DNA from: Ignavibacteriaceae bacterium
GTDB taxonomy: Bacteria; Bacteroidota; Ignavibacteria; Ignavibacteriales; Ignavibacteriaceae
Direction of reading: 5' to 3'
NCBI GenBank assembly: GCA_020848375.1
Contig: JADLAF010000144.1
Location: 1 to 35,344, forward strand
Length of the DNA stretch: 35,344 nt
Shown here: positions 7,638-17,800 of the stretch, in pieces
Layout: each line of letters begins with the position of its first letter
Position numbering within the stretch: the first letter of the stretch is position 1
Position numbers and translations under genes: made by a program
The notes under the pieces: model-generated
What the model was told of the DNA's origin: nothing
Databases searched by the model: none
The model's input: only the letters and a program-made list of their open reading frames with translations

Positions 7638-8357
7638 ATGAAAAAATCATTTTTACTTTTTATCACCCTGATACTGTCAGGATTTTTATCAGAAACCTCA
7701 CTCGCTCAGACGGCCGGAGTAAACCTTACTTTGGCATTTCCGCGGGGTAATTTTTACGCAAATAATAAAACCACCGGATTTGGCGGAAGTGTAGAGGGCA
7801 CTTTTCTTAATGCAAAAGCCGGCGCTTTAAACTTTGGACTTGGCGCTAACTTCAGCTTTTTAACCTTTGGCAGCGAAAGCCGTGAATCGGCATTTAGTAA
7901 TACAAATCCCGATGTTACCGTTGACGTTGATCGCAGCTATAATATTATGAATTTTCATCTTTTGATGCGCTTCGCAACAAATAATACATTAGTTCGACCT
8001 TATGCAGACGTACTTCTTGGTGGATCATATCTTTATACCACAACCAGTGTCAGAAATCAATATTCAGGTGAAGATATTGCATCTTCCACCAACTTTGATG
8101 ATGTTGCCTGGAGTTACGGAGCTGGAGCCGGAGTGATGATTAAGGTCTATTCACCGGAAGATGCAAATGACATACCGGTCTGGTTAGACATAAAGATGAG
8201 GTATCTGGTGGGAACCGAAGCGGACTACATCAAAAGAGGAGGAGTAAAAGTAGATTCGAATAACGGAACAGTGTCATACGACATCACCACCTCAGAGACA
8301 GATATTCTTACTTTTAATATAGGCGTAAGCATACCATTCAGCTTAACAAACCTGTAA
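7638..8357 (+). CDS. Outer-membrane beta-barrel protein
   Basis: A 239-residue protein with a signal peptide (residues 1-23, ending ETSLAQ) followed by alternating hydrophobic/aromatic strands and short turns. Examples are GALNFGLGANFSFLTFG, NIMNFHLLMRFAT, VRPYADVLLGGSYLYTTT, WSYGAGAGVMIKVYS and a terminal LTFNIGVSIPFSL. This fits an eight-stranded OmpW/OmpX/PorT-like barrel. Substrate or function cannot be told from sequence; members act as small channels, adhesins or structural proteins. The stop codon is followed directly by a TATGAATTATGAATTG repeat element and no classical terminator is seen; the dyads at 8424-8701 could substitute. Confidence 0.82.
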   Translation: MKKSFLLFITLILSGFLSETSLAQTAGVNLTLAFPRGNFYANNKTTGFGGSVEGTFLNAKAGALNFGLGANFSFLTFGSESRESAFSNTNPDVTVDVDRSYNIMNFHLLMRFATNNTLVRPYADVLLGGSYLYTTTSVRNQYSGEDIASSTNFDDVAWSYGAGAGVMIKVYSPEDANDIPVWLDIKMRYLVGTEADYIKRGGVKVDSNNGTVSYDITTSETDILTFNIGVSIPFSLTNL

Positions 8358-8420
8358 ATGAAGTATGAATTATGAATTGATTGGATATTGCCCGATATAA
8401 TGATTCATACATAACAAAAC

Positions 8421-8701
8421 ATTGTAGAGCCACGCCGCGGCGTGGCTTTACGGTTTTAAACAGGTTGACGGTTTTCGTAACAGGTGTATATGTGTGTCGA
8501 AATCATGTCCGGGTAGAGACGATACATGAATCGTCTCAACGGATTGGAATTTTATTAAAACACCAGTTCCGGTATTACAAAGCATTGTAGAGCCACGCCG
8601 CGGCGTGGCTCTACGCTTTTAAACAGGTTGGTGGTTTTCAATGCGGGTGTATATCATTGTCATCAATGTCCGGGTAGAGACGATGCATGCATCGTCTCTA
8701 C
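8421..8701. repeat. 163-bp direct repeat carrying four GTAG...CTAC dyads
   Basis: One unit of 163 bp (8421-8583) is followed by a partial second copy (8584-8701). Each unit holds two 28-bp dyads. Type 1 (half site GTAGAGCCACGCCG) is at 8424-8451 and 8587-8614, the second perfect. Type 2 (half site GTAGAGACGATGCA) is at 8513-8540, imperfect, and 8674-8701, perfect. The text between dyads is also shared (TTTTAAACAGGTTG, ATGTCCGG). The array fills the space between the convergent barrel and hexosaminidase genes and may act as a bidirectional terminator or REP-like element. Confidence 0.9.
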
Positions 8702-8712
8702 AAACGAAAATA

Positions 8713-10737
8713 TTATTTTATCAACAAATGCACAAATTCGCTGACGGTTTTTGCAAATGGTATTTCCGTCTGTCCGTATGGTTTTTCGGCTTCAAGTAAT
8801 ACCGGCTCAACCTTTTTATGCCAGTTTTTTGCCGGCTTTTTCTTAGAAAGATATATATCCACTGCTTCAATGCCAAGCTGCGCGAGTTTTGTTAAGTTCT
8901 CTGACATTGGCTGCATTTCCCGCAGTACCGGCGAAACTTGCAGGATTTCCTTTACGGCTGTCTGTCTCTCCTTTACTTCTTTCAGGAGTAATTTTAGTTC
9001 AGCGGCGTTTTTTGTGTTCCCCGCCATCAGCTCTTCAAAAATCTTTCTTATACGGCGGCTGATCATGCTTTCCGGACGTGCAGCATCCGCAACCCGGGTA
9101 TAGGGGGAGTAACTGGTGTATTTCACCCCCTGACGGTGACGTGTATATATCTTAACCGGTTCGAGTATATCAACAAACTTTTTCAGCCCGGCAAAATCCC
9201 GGTAACCGGTCAGCCGGCGCAGCATCATATCATAATTCTTGATATGAAGCAGCCCCAGCTCTTCAAGCTGATAGCTTATATATTCCATTCTCTGGTACAT
9301 TGATTCCACATCGCGCAGAGTGCCCGGTGACCAGAGCCGTTCTGCGATGGCTGCGGTTCTCGGCCAGATGCGGCTGTCAATTGTTTCCGGCGTAACCAGT
9401 TCGGCCCAGCTTGTTACTTCACCGCCAAGGATTCGGGCACGTTCTTCCTCCGTAAGCACCGAGTCAACCGGTGCCGGGTCATTCAGATAATGATACTCCG
9501 CCGGCTGTATTAAGTCAATATAGTAACCGTTTGAAAGAATACCCATATATCCCTTGCGGGCTGATTCAAAGAGATACTTCACTCCGCGCCACGAATGTAT
9601 CACAATATCTTTCGGAAGCTCCGGCTGAAAAATTTCGTCCCACCCGATCATTTTCTTTCCGTTGCGGGTGAGAATTTTCAGCATTCTTTTGTTGAACATT
9701 GCCTGAAGTTCATGGTTGTCCTTAATCCCGTTCTCTTTCATAAACTTCTGTATATCCTGGTTTGCATTCCACTGTTTGCCGTTGTTCTCATCTCCGCCAA
9801 TGTGGAAATACTCATCCGGAAAAAGTGCTGCCATCTCTGTGAAAAGTGTATCAAGCACTTCATACGTCCGTTCAATAGTCGGGTTCATGGTCGGGTCAAA
9901 CACTCCCCAGTTGCGCTCAATTTTGTAAGGCCCGGGTGCTGAGGCAAGTTCAGGAAATGCAACAAACCAGGCCGTAGTATGACCGGGCACATCAAACTCC
10001 GGATATACACGAATTCCGCGTGCAGCGGCGTATTGGATAATGGTTTTAATTTCTTCCTGTGTATAGTAGTCGCCATCAGAGCCAAGCAAATGAAGCTGCG
10101 GATATTTTTTGCTTTCAATACGGAATCCCTGATCTTCGCTCAAGTGCAGATGCAGCACATTTAGTTTTACCGCGGCCATTGCGTCAATGTTACGCTTAAC
10201 CACATCCATCGGCATCCAGTGGCGACAGACATCTATCATCAGCCCGCGCCAGGTGAAGCGCGGTTCATCCGTTACTCGCGCGCCTGTCAGGTAGTAGCCC
10301 CTCTCATCAGAGCCAAGCATCTGAAGAATGGTTTCAAGCCCGCGCATCACGCCGAATGTTGTCTGCGCTTTAAGCATGACCGATGATGAAGATATGCTCA
10401 GATAGTATGACTCATCCTCATTAATCACCAGTTTACCGGCACGTTCAACATATATTTTAAGATCAGAGGAGTCATACCGCGATGCATTGGTTATATAGTC
10501 CTGCGGAAAGAAGAGCCCTGTTCTGCCCGAAAGGCGCCTCAGCACCCGCGAAGCATACATTTGCAGGTCTGTGTCTTCTATTCCGAAAATGGATATATCA
10601 AAATCTTTAGTCAGCCGGAAGTGATCACCGGTTAAGGCAATCTCCTTCGGATAGGGCATTAAGTTAAACTGAGGGGTTTGGGCTGTCATAACGCTGACAA
10701 GTAAGGTTATGAAGACAAATAATCTGAGTATATACAT
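8713..10737 (-). CDS. Secreted beta-N-acetylhexosaminidase (GH20)
   Basis: A 674-residue exported enzyme releasing terminal GlcNAc/GalNAc from chitin-type, peptidoglycan or glycoconjugate glycans by substrate-assisted catalysis. A signal peptide spans residues 1-19 (VFITLLVSVMTAQ). A GH20b-like N-domain (about 25-155) precedes the TIM barrel (about 160-480). The barrel contains LHLHLSEDQGFRIE, PEFDVPGHT, the signature FHIGGDE with the catalytic pair Asp316-Glu317, IGWDE, HSWRG and AERLWS. The last 190 residues are a helical extension with no clear family. It lacks a T9SS sorting tail, so periplasmic or outer-membrane location by the Sec route is likely. It lies 131 bp downstream of the anti-sigma gene on the same strand, but hairpins in that gap make common transcription uncertain. 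Confidence 0.95.
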   Translation of the reverse strand: MYILRLFVFITLLVSVMTAQTPQFNLMPYPKEIALTGDHFRLTKDFDISIFGIEDTDLQMYASRVLRRLSGRTGLFFPQDYITNASRYDSSDLKIYVERAGKLVINEDESYYLSISSSSVMLKAQTTFGVMRGLETILQMLGSDERGYYLTGARVTDEPRFTWRGLMIDVCRHWMPMDVVKRNIDAMAAVKLNVLHLHLSEDQGFRIESKKYPQLHLLGSDGDYYTQEEIKTIIQYAAARGIRVYPEFDVPGHTTAWFVAFPELASAPGPYKIERNWGVFDPTMNPTIERTYEVLDTLFTEMAALFPDEYFHIGGDENNGKQWNANQDIQKFMKENGIKDNHELQAMFNKRMLKILTRNGKKMIGWDEIFQPELPKDIVIHSWRGVKYLFESARKGYMGILSNGYYIDLIQPAEYHYLNDPAPVDSVLTEEERARILGGEVTSWAELVTPETIDSRIWPRTAAIAERLWSPGTLRDVESMYQRMEYISYQLEELGLLHIKNYDMMLRRLTGYRDFAGLKKFVDILEPVKIYTRHRQGVKYTSYSPYTRVADAARPESMISRRIRKIFEELMAGNTKNAAELKLLLKEVKERQTAVKEILQVSPVLREMQPMSENLTKLAQLGIEAVDIYLSKKKPAKNWHKKVEPVLLEAEKPYGQTEIPFAKTVSEFVHLLIK

Positions 10738-10868
10738 GGTTGGGGTAACTCCGGGAATGATTTAAAGACAGGGTTGAGGGGCGTCCTCCTGAAGGAGGCG
10801 TATATACAGTCTGATGCATGGGGTCTCTCAGGAAGCGTTATGCTTCCCCCGTTCATCAGCCATCCGCA
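10738..10868. repeat. Hairpin-rich intergenic spacer
   Basis: Between the anti-sigma stop and the hexosaminidase start there are two clean dyads: CCTCC-TGAA-GGAGG at about 10788-10801 and GGAAGC-GTTAT-GCTTCC at 10831-10847. Neither has a T-run. They look like short REP-type elements or RNA-processing sites rather than classical terminators. Confidence 0.5.
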
Positions 10869-11102
10869 TTATTCAAGATTCAGTTTCTTGAGAAGATTTT
10901 TGCAGACGTCATCCGATGCAGTGAAGTTATAGTTTTTATAAAAGTCTATGGTCATCTCAACCGACTCAAAATACTGCTGGCAGCAGGTGCATTCTTTAAG
11001 ATGCGCGCGGATTTCCTTGCAGCGTTGGGTTGCAAGTTCCTCGCCAAGACTTTCGCAAATGTGATTCATCACATCACCGCAGGTAACTTTTTTTTCGCTC
11101 AT
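10869..11102 (-). CDS. Soluble zinc-binding anti-sigma factor
   Basis: A 77-residue protein with the zinc anti-sigma (ZAS) motif H-x3-C-x2-C at His34, Cys38 and Cys41 (HLKECTCC), and further Cys at 8, 16, 28 and 40. There is no membrane segment, so it resembles soluble redox-type regulators such as RsrA more than RseA-like membrane anti-sigmas. Its ATG overlaps the sigma-factor stop codon (ATGA, 11099-11102), so the pair is translationally coupled. It should bind and hold the ECF sigma factor until zinc or thiol chemistry releases it. The thiol-sensing idea is inference from the Cys-rich, soluble form. Confidence 0.85.
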   Translation of the reverse strand: MSEKKVTCGDVMNHICESLGEELATQRCKEIRAHLKECTCCQQYFESVEMTIDFYKNYNFTASDDVCKNLLKKLNLE

Positions 11103-11659
11103 TTCTGAAATGCCTTTGTTATTTCCTTTCGTAAAAACGCACGCGCACGGTGCAGACGACTCTTAACCGCGGCTATGGTTAGTCCGGTTATTTCAGCCGT
11201 TTCTTCAGTTGAATTACCTTCAACGTCACGCAGCATAAAGACGATTCTGTATTCCGGTGCAAGTTGTGAGACTGCATCATCAAGCACCCGGCGCAGCTCT
11301 TCGTTTTCCACATTTTTTAACGGGAGCGAGCTCCAGTCAGTAAAGTAGCGGTCATCAAAGAGTCCCTCATCCGTTTCCGGATCGTTAAACAGATGAGATT
11401 TGTCAGCCCGTGCCAGCATAAAGCAATGATTCACCACAATCCGGTAAAGCCATGTTGAGAGCTTGCTGTTTCCGTCAAACTGATGTATCGCCTTTACCAT
11501 ACTAAAAAAAGTCTCAGACATGGTGTTTTCGGCTTTTTCCTTATCACGGCAGATTTTATACGCAAAGTTATAGATGGTCTGGGTGTATTTTTTAACCAGA
11601 TCTCCCAGAGCTTTGCGGTCACCGGCTTTAGCCAGTTCTATCAGTTTTTGTTCGTCCAT
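11099..11659 (-). CDS. ECF-family RNA polymerase sigma factor (RpoE-like)
   Basis: A protein of about 186 residues with the two ECF regions. Region 2 holds LGDLVKKYTQTIYNFAYKICRDKEKAE and the core-binding/-10 helix MVKAIHQFDGNSKLSTWLYRIVVNHC. Region 4 holds LAPEYRIVFMLRDVEGNSTEETAEITGLTIAAVKSRLHRARAFL, a helix-turn-helix for -35 recognition (quoted here by its first and last residues only as position marks: about 140-180). I prefer ATG 11657-11659 (MDEQKLIELA); an in-frame TTG at 11686 would add nine residues with no better ribosome site. The next gene is its zinc anti-sigma factor, overlapping by four bases. Autoregulation of the pair is usual in this family but no promoter was resolved here. 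Confidence 0.92.
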   Translation of the reverse strand: MDEQKLIELAKAGDRKALGDLVKKYTQTIYNFAYKICRDKEKAENTMSETFFSMVKAIHQFDGNSKLSTWLYRIVVNHCFMLARADKSHLFNDPETDEGLFDDRYFTDWSSLPLKNVENEELRRVLDDAVSQLAPEYRIVFMLRDVEGNSTEETAEITGLTIAAVKSRLHRARAFLRKEITKAFQK

Positions 11660-11941
11660 TTGGTTTGATGAGATTTCAGAAAACAAGATTCCGAAACTTA
11701 AGCACCGGCGGGGATAAAAGCTAAAGAATTGGGGCTCCTGAGCAAACCTCTGGCCGGTTCTTCGCTACATTTTTGTGAAAATTGCCTGTCCGCCAGTTCA
11801 CTTGAGAGCGATTAGATTTTCTGTGATAAAAGATACCCATCCATGTTAAAAAGTGAACCCTGCTAATTTTCTCCGTTTATCTCTTTACCCAATTCCTTAT
11901 TTTACTGCATGGTTTTAACAGTAATTTGAAAGATAAAAAAA

Positions 11942-12769
11942 ATGAGTTTCTTCAGGGGATTCCTCACGATCATCCTCCTTTTGGCGGTCAGTTTTTCAGC
12001 ATTTCCGCAGATTGATTCAATTGTTTACACTGTAAAAAAAATTGAGAGGGCAAATAAGAACTGTCCCCAAACGGAGCGCTATATGGCTGGCGGCTGCACG
12101 AAAGCCATTCTGATCTGGCCAGAAATAACAGGAAGCACCAACAACGCTGTTGCCCGCGTAGTAATTGACCGGCTCCGCGCTGATATTGCCTTAAAAACAC
12201 ACCAGTTTTTTGTTAACGGCGGATTTGCAAAAAAACCGGAAGATGTACCTGAAACCTTCATTCGCGAAATTGATGCCGACCGTGAGGAGTGGGGTATGTC
12301 AAACCTTCCCCTTGACTACCTTCGCGAGATTCAGGTTCTGTTTAACAGTGAGTACATTTTTTCATTCGGGGTGTATGAGGGGGGATATACCGGCGGAGCT
12401 CATTCCAACTATTCTCAGTCCGCATTTAACTATTCACTAATTACAGGACAGCTCCTCTCGCTTGAATATATATTTCCGCGGGATAAGATGGAAGAGCTGC
12501 TGGTAGCAGCAGAAAAGATTTTCCGCAAATCACTTGACCTGCCGCAGGATGGGTTTATTAACGAACATGGCTTTTGGTTTCCCGAAAACAAACTGTATCT
12601 GAGCAGTGAGTTTTTTCCGTCTAAAGACGGCATTACGTTTATATATAATCCTTATGAGATAGCTCCTTATTCGGCGGGAGAAATACGTCTGTTTCTTCCT
12701 TACTCCGCCATCTCACAATATCTATCCTCCTGGGGTCCGCTTAAACATCACGCACCGCCCGAACAGTAA
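11942..12769 (+). CDS. Exported DUF3298/DUF4163-like protein
   Basis: A 275-residue protein with a signal peptide (about 1-22, ending SFSAFPQ). The body matches the DUF4163-DUF3298 (RsiV-like) arrangement. An N-terminal strand region contains a conserved pair of Cys (NCPQTERYMAGGC). The YTGGAHSNY motif lies near the centre, and a C-terminal FIYNPYEIAPYSAGEIRLFLPYS is diagnostic of DUF3298. In RsiV this fold binds lysozyme; most bacterial members have no known role. It lies 22 bp before the acyl-CoA ligase and diverges from the ECF sigma gene, with 255 bp between them. A link to the sigma factor is possible from proximity and the RsiV analogy, but it is not shown by sequence. Confidence 0.8.
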   Translation: MSFFRGFLTIILLLAVSFSAFPQIDSIVYTVKKIERANKNCPQTERYMAGGCTKAILIWPEITGSTNNAVARVVIDRLRADIALKTHQFFVNGGFAKKPEDVPETFIREIDADREEWGMSNLPLDYLREIQVLFNSEYIFSFGVYEGGYTGGAHSNYSQSAFNYSLITGQLLSLEYIFPRDKMEELLVAAEKIFRKSLDLPQDGFINEHGFWFPENKLYLSSEFFPSKDGITFIYNPYEIAPYSAGEIRLFLPYSAISQYLSSWGPLKHHAPPEQ

Positions 12770-12791
12770 CATTTTTTGAAAGATCACGACC

Positions 12792-14477
12792 ATGGAATCA
12801 AGAACATTATATAACCTTCTGAATCATACCATCAGAGAGTACCCTTCAAACAAAGCGATGGGATGGGCGGGGCAGACCCCCATTACTTACAGAGAATTCG
12901 GTGATAAGGTGTTTCGGCTCCGTGATTTCCTGCGGGAGTCCGGCGTGAAAAAAGGAGACCGTATTGCCCTGCTCGGTGAAAATATGCCCAACTGGCCGGT
13001 CTGTTACTTTACCGCAACCACCATGGGCGCGGTGGCAGTGCCTATAATGTACGACTTCAGTCCGGTTGAGATTGATTATATACTGCGCCATGCAAAAGTG
13101 AAAGTGCTCTTTGTTTCAGCAAAATATCTGACAAAACTGGAGAATGACGACTACCCCGCTCTTAGTAATAAATTTCTGATGGATGACTTTTCTCCCATTC
13201 AGGAAAAAAAGGAAAACGGCTTTCTTGAAACGCTGGCCGAAGAAGGAAAACGCGGTCTCGAAAAAATACGAGACAGGGTATTCGGAACAGGAGAAGAAGA
13301 AAAGGATTACATTCCCTCCGAGGATGATATGGCTTCGCTGATATATACATCCGGTACAACCGGACACTCAAAGGGGGTTGTGCTCACTCATAAGAATATT
13401 GTGGCAAATGTGTTGGCAACGGTTGAAATGTCCGGCATTAAACAGAGCGACACACTGCTTTCTATCCTTCCCCTTTCGCATACATTTGAGTGCACTCTGG
13501 GGATGATCACTCCGGTATATACAGGGGCTTTTATCAATTACCTTAACGGAATGCCCGTTCCGGCGGTTCTGCTTCCCGCTCTGCAGATTGTAAAACCTAC
13601 TATAATGATGTCTGTTCCGCTGATTATGGAAAAAATTTTTCGCAATAAAGTTCTCCCCGCGTTTAAGAAAAGTGCAGTACTGCGCACGCTACACAAAACT
13701 CCGTTTATGAGAAAAGTGCTTCACAAAAAGGCAGGGAAAAAGCTAATGGAAACATTCGGCGGTAGGATGCGGCTCTTCTGCATAGGAGGCGCACCTCTTG
13801 CAGAGGATGCTGAGCAGTTTCTGCATGAGGGAGGGTTCCCTTACTCTGTTGGTTACGGTCTGACTGAAACCTCTCCGTTAGTGACCGGAAACCCCTCAGA
13901 GACTTACAAACCCAGGTCTGTAGGTCGCCCAATCCCCGGAGTTAAAGTTGCGATACTTGATCAGGACCCCGCCACAAAGATTGGCGAAGTAGCAGTAAAG
14001 GGGGACAACGTAATGCCTGGTTATTATGAAGACAAAGCCAAGACCGAAGCAGTCTTCACTCCTGACGGCTGGTTCAGAACCGGTGATCTCGGATTTATTG
14101 ACCGCGAGGGATATATATTCATCAAGGGCAGAAGCAAAAATATGATACTCGGCGCCAACGGAAAGAATATCTATCCGGAAGAAATTGAAGCGCTAATCAA
14201 TGAACAGGAGTTCGTTCTTGAGTCTTTGGTTTATGAGCAGGAGGGGAAAATCATGGCGCGGGTTCATTTTGACTACAAAGCGCTTGATGAATTGTTCACC
14301 CCTCTTAAACTTAGCGTAAAGCAAGCCGCTGTTGAAATCCAAAAAAAACTTGCTGTTCTAAAAACTGAAATCAACGGTAGGATACCAACCTATGCGCAGA
14401 TCTCAGCATTTATTGAACAAACCGACCCGTTTGAAAAGACACCGACACTTAAAATAAAGCGGTATCTTTACCAATAG
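12792..14477 (+). CDS. Long-chain fatty-acid-CoA ligase (AMP-forming, FadD15-like)
   Basis: A 561-residue ANL-superfamily enzyme that adenylates a fatty acid and transfers it to CoA. The P-loop LIYTSGTTGHSKG spans about 183-195. GYGLTETSP is the A5 motif, GWFRTGDLGFIDREGYIFIKG the A7-A8 region with the ribose-binding Asp, and the C-terminal LKIKRYLY carries the A10 Lys. At 561 residues it is slightly shorter than eukaryote-like 600-residue ACSLs and matches the bacterial FadD15 group. It is probably cytoplasmic or membrane-associated. It forms an operon with the preceding exported protein. The downstream bidirectional hairpin at 14768 ends the unit. Confidence 0.93.
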   Translation: MESRTLYNLLNHTIREYPSNKAMGWAGQTPITYREFGDKVFRLRDFLRESGVKKGDRIALLGENMPNWPVCYFTATTMGAVAVPIMYDFSPVEIDYILRHAKVKVLFVSAKYLTKLENDDYPALSNKFLMDDFSPIQEKKENGFLETLAEEGKRGLEKIRDRVFGTGEEEKDYIPSEDDMASLIYTSGTTGHSKGVVLTHKNIVANVLATVEMSGIKQSDTLLSILPLSHTFECTLGMITPVYTGAFINYLNGMPVPAVLLPALQIVKPTIMMSVPLIMEKIFRNKVLPAFKKSAVLRTLHKTPFMRKVLHKKAGKKLMETFGGRMRLFCIGGAPLAEDAEQFLHEGGFPYSVGYGLTETSPLVTGNPSETYKPRSVGRPIPGVKVAILDQDPATKIGEVAVKGDNVMPGYYEDKAKTEAVFTPDGWFRTGDLGFIDREGYIFIKGRSKNMILGANGKNIYPEEIEALINEQEFVLESLVYEQEGKIMARVHFDYKALDELFTPLKLSVKQAAVEIQKKLAVLKTEINGRIPTYAQISAFIEQTDPFEKTPTLKIKRYLYQ

Positions 14478-14760
14478 TGAGTAGGAAGCATGAATTATGA
14501 AGCAGGAATTGTGAATTTAAACTCTGCGTGACTCTGCGATAAACTTCGCTGTACTTTGCGTTAAAAATCTTCTTTGCGGCATAGCGTCTTTGCGCGAGGT
14601 TGGGGTATTGGAACACGATTACGGGATTTACACGATGAACAGGATTTAAGGAAGGGGCTGTATTAACTCAAAGTTAAAAATCTTCTTTGTGCCTTGGTGT
14701 CTTTGCGCGAGGTCTTGCGAGAAAACAATTATCCATTCTCCACTTTCAATTTCTAATTAA
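14478..14760. repeat. Mosaic of intergenic repeat families after the ligase gene
   Basis: Starting right at the ligase stop there is a GAATTATGAAGCAGGAATTG element (14490-14516). A CTCTGCG-family array follows (14519-14602) with units CTCTGCGTGA, CTCTGCGATAAA, CTTCGCTGTA and CTTTGCGTTAA. Next come a CACGATTACGGGATTTACAC piece (14611-14648), a second CTTTGTG copy (about 14670-14722), and a 7-bp-period TTATCCATTCTCCACTTTC element (about 14730-14758). No gene is visible. Confidence 0.85.
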
Positions 14761-14767
14761 AAAAAAG

Positions 14768-14799
14768 CCCCGTACCGCTTAGCAGCACGGGGTCCTTTT
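14768..14799. terminator. Bidirectional terminator between convergent genes
   Basis: CCCCGT (14768-14773) pairs with ACGGGG (14787-14792). A T-rich run follows on the plus strand (TCCTTTTTT), and the A8 run before the stem gives a T-run on the minus strand. It can therefore serve both the ligase gene and the hybrid kinase gene. Confidence 0.85.
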
Positions 14800-14867
14800 T
14801 TGGGTTCACAGAGGTTAGGGCAAACATGCGAACGGTTTTTCCTGATCATCACATCAGGATATATTCA

Positions 14868-17800
14868 TCATATCATTTCCCCGGCTTTACCGGCCAACAC
14901 ATCCTCAAGCAGCCGCAACAGTTCAATCTGCCTGAAGGGTTTTGACAGATAATGGCTGCATCCTCCTTCAAGAAAAGTTGCACGGTCCTGGGGCATTGCA
15001 TAGGCGGTCATGGCTATTACGGGTGTCTCACTGTTTAACGGGCAGCTTCGTATCCACTTTGTAGCGGCAAGCCCGTCCAATCCCTTTCCGAGATTAATAT
15101 CCATCAGAACAGCATCAAACTTTTTTTCACCGGCTATCTTAACTGCTGCTTCGCCGTTCCAGACATGTTCTACCAGATATTTTTCGTAAAGATATTTTTT
15201 AATGATAGTAACATTCAGTTCATCGTTTTCAACAAGAAGGATGCTCTTCTTAGAAGAAGCTTCATCTTTTATGGTTGGTTTTTCCACTCGTTCAGATTTC
15301 TCCTTTTTTAGTTCTTCAATTACTTCCGCAGGAAAAGAAACATGAAACACGGAACCGCAGCCGGCTTCGCTTTCAAGTGTAATTGCTCCGTTCAGTTTTT
15401 CAAGAAATTTTTTAGTTATGGAAAGTCCAAGTCCGGTTCCTTCATAACCGCGGTCTGTACCTTCGGAAACCTGTCTGAACTCTTCAAAAATCATTTCATG
15501 ATTTTCTTTTGCTATCCCGATGCCGGTATCAGCCACGCTTATCTTAATCATTCTCTTTCCGGACTCACTCTCATCAGCAGATGATATACTTACGGTTACC
15601 CCGCCGGTGTGAGTGTATTTAACCGCGTTGTTTACCAGATTATCCAGAATGCTGGTCAGCAGGCGTTCATCCGAATGGATATTCATATAGAGGAAATCTG
15701 TTTCAAGGTTTATATACAATCCGTTCCTTTCAGCCGCACCTCTGAAGTTTTGAATAACATCAATAGTGGTTTTAACCAGGTCAACGTTATCTTTCCTCAG
15801 ATCAAGTTTTCCGGCTTCAAGGCGGGAAAGATCAAGTATCAGGTTAAGTGTGTCAAGCAGACGTTTTCCGCTTTTGTGTATCAGACGTGCGTATTCAACT
15901 ACTTCTTCCTCAAACCCTCCGTCATAGATAATCTCAGAATACCCAAGCACGCCAATCATTGGTGTTCTCAACTCATGGCTCATATTAGCCAGGAAGTTTC
16001 CTTTGAGTCGGTTGGACTCTTCAGCGCGCTCCTTTGATTCAATCAGCTCTTTTTCTGACTGTTTTATCCGGGTAATATCCTCATTGACAATAATCGCACC
16101 AGTAAGCTCGCCATTTGCACTAATAATAGGCACCGCGGAGTTAAAAATTATTTTCCTGGTTCCGTCAAAGCAGTCAATTTCAACTTCTTCGTTAATTGAA
16201 GTTTCCCGGTTTGCTATTGCACGTGCAGCAGCCCATTCGTGCGGGAGTATCTCCTCTCCGGTTTTGTACCATCTTGCCTTATATTCACCGTATTCTTCTA
16301 TGCCTACATATTTTGCACCAGACCAGATTTTTTTAGCGGTAGTATTACCGCGGAGGATAACTCCTTCTGCATCTACAATCCATACTCCCACCGGCAGCAA
16401 TTCAAGCACATCTTCAAGAAGGCGCACCTGGTTTTCGATTGTTGACTGGTATTCTCTTACCTGAGTTATATCATCTTTTACGGCAAGGTAGTTAACAATT
16501 TTTCCGAATGGATCCATAACCGGAGTAACCACGGCAGACTCGTAATATATATCTCCGCCCTTTTTTCGGTTAATAAACTCACCGCGCCAGGGCTCACCGG
16601 CGGTCAGGTGTTTATACATTTCTGTAAAAGTCTCTGCGCTGGTCAAACCTGATTTAAGGAAGTGAGGGTTTCGTCCTATTGCTTCTTCCGCTGTGTAACC
16701 GGTCATTTTTTCAAATGCCGGATTAACATACTCAATCCTGCTTTCAGTATCAGTGATAACAATCGCTGATGCTGTCTGGCTTACCGCCGCAAATAGTTTA
16801 TTTATTTCGAACTGTTTTTTAATTACTTCACTTTCGTCAAAAATCATTCCCGCGTGTCCAATAATTTCCTCACCGGAAAAAATGGGTGCTGTTTTTGCTT
16901 TCCAGAAGATTTGCTGATCGTCCTGGCGCAGAAGATTTCCTCCCGCCTCAAAATTCTCTCCCCCGCTCAGCGCGCTAATCCAACGTCTTATTAACTGCTG
17001 CTTATCTTCCCTCTGCAGCCCGCGCAGCCATTTATACCCTGATAAACTTTCAGAATCCAGACCGGTTATTTCCTGCACAATCCTGTTATTGTAAGTCATT
17101 CTGCCCGCGGCATCAAGAATAAACACACCTGCCGGAAATTCCTCAACCACGGTTTTAAAGCGGGCTTCTGATGTCTTAAAAGACTGTTCTATATTGAAGT
17201 ACCGTAATCCAAAAGCGAGGTCCTCAGCCATCTCATCAAGAAGCAATTTATCCTCTTCCGCAAAAAAATCCGTTTTGTCTGAAAGAAAAATCGCGAAAAT
17301 TATTTCTCCGTTCGGGTTTTCAAGTTTCATCGCTGCAAACGACTCAGCAGTAATGTGCTGCTTTTCTTCTTCAGTCAGTAATTCAGATGCTTTTATGCTG
17401 TTACAATAGTAAACAGGACGACCTGAGAAGCATAGAAGAAGCTGATCAATTTTATTCATCAATAAAATCGAAACCAGTTGCGCGTTTCCGTTAGAAAACT
17501 TTTCCTGCCGAAGAGTCTCTATCGGTCTGTTTTCAGAGACTTTTCCAATCCAGACTCCCGTGAATTTACCAAGATGCAGCGCCACTCGTATCAGTTCTTC
17601 AAAAAGTTCATCGGCATTTGTTTTTCTTACGATTGCTTTGTTGGAGGCACTCAGCATTGAATAAAGCCGGTTCAGGCGGTTTATTTTTATTTCATTGGTT
17701 TTTCTCTCACTTATATCTCTTACAATGCTCTGATAAAAGTGTTCACCGTCAAGCGTAATCAGTTTAGCACTTATTTCAACAGGAAACACCTCACCATTGC

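Noticed and set aside
8421-8701. CRISPR-like reading of the paired 28-bp dyads
   Set aside because: The spacers between dyads are themselves repeated, two dyad types alternate, and there are only four units.
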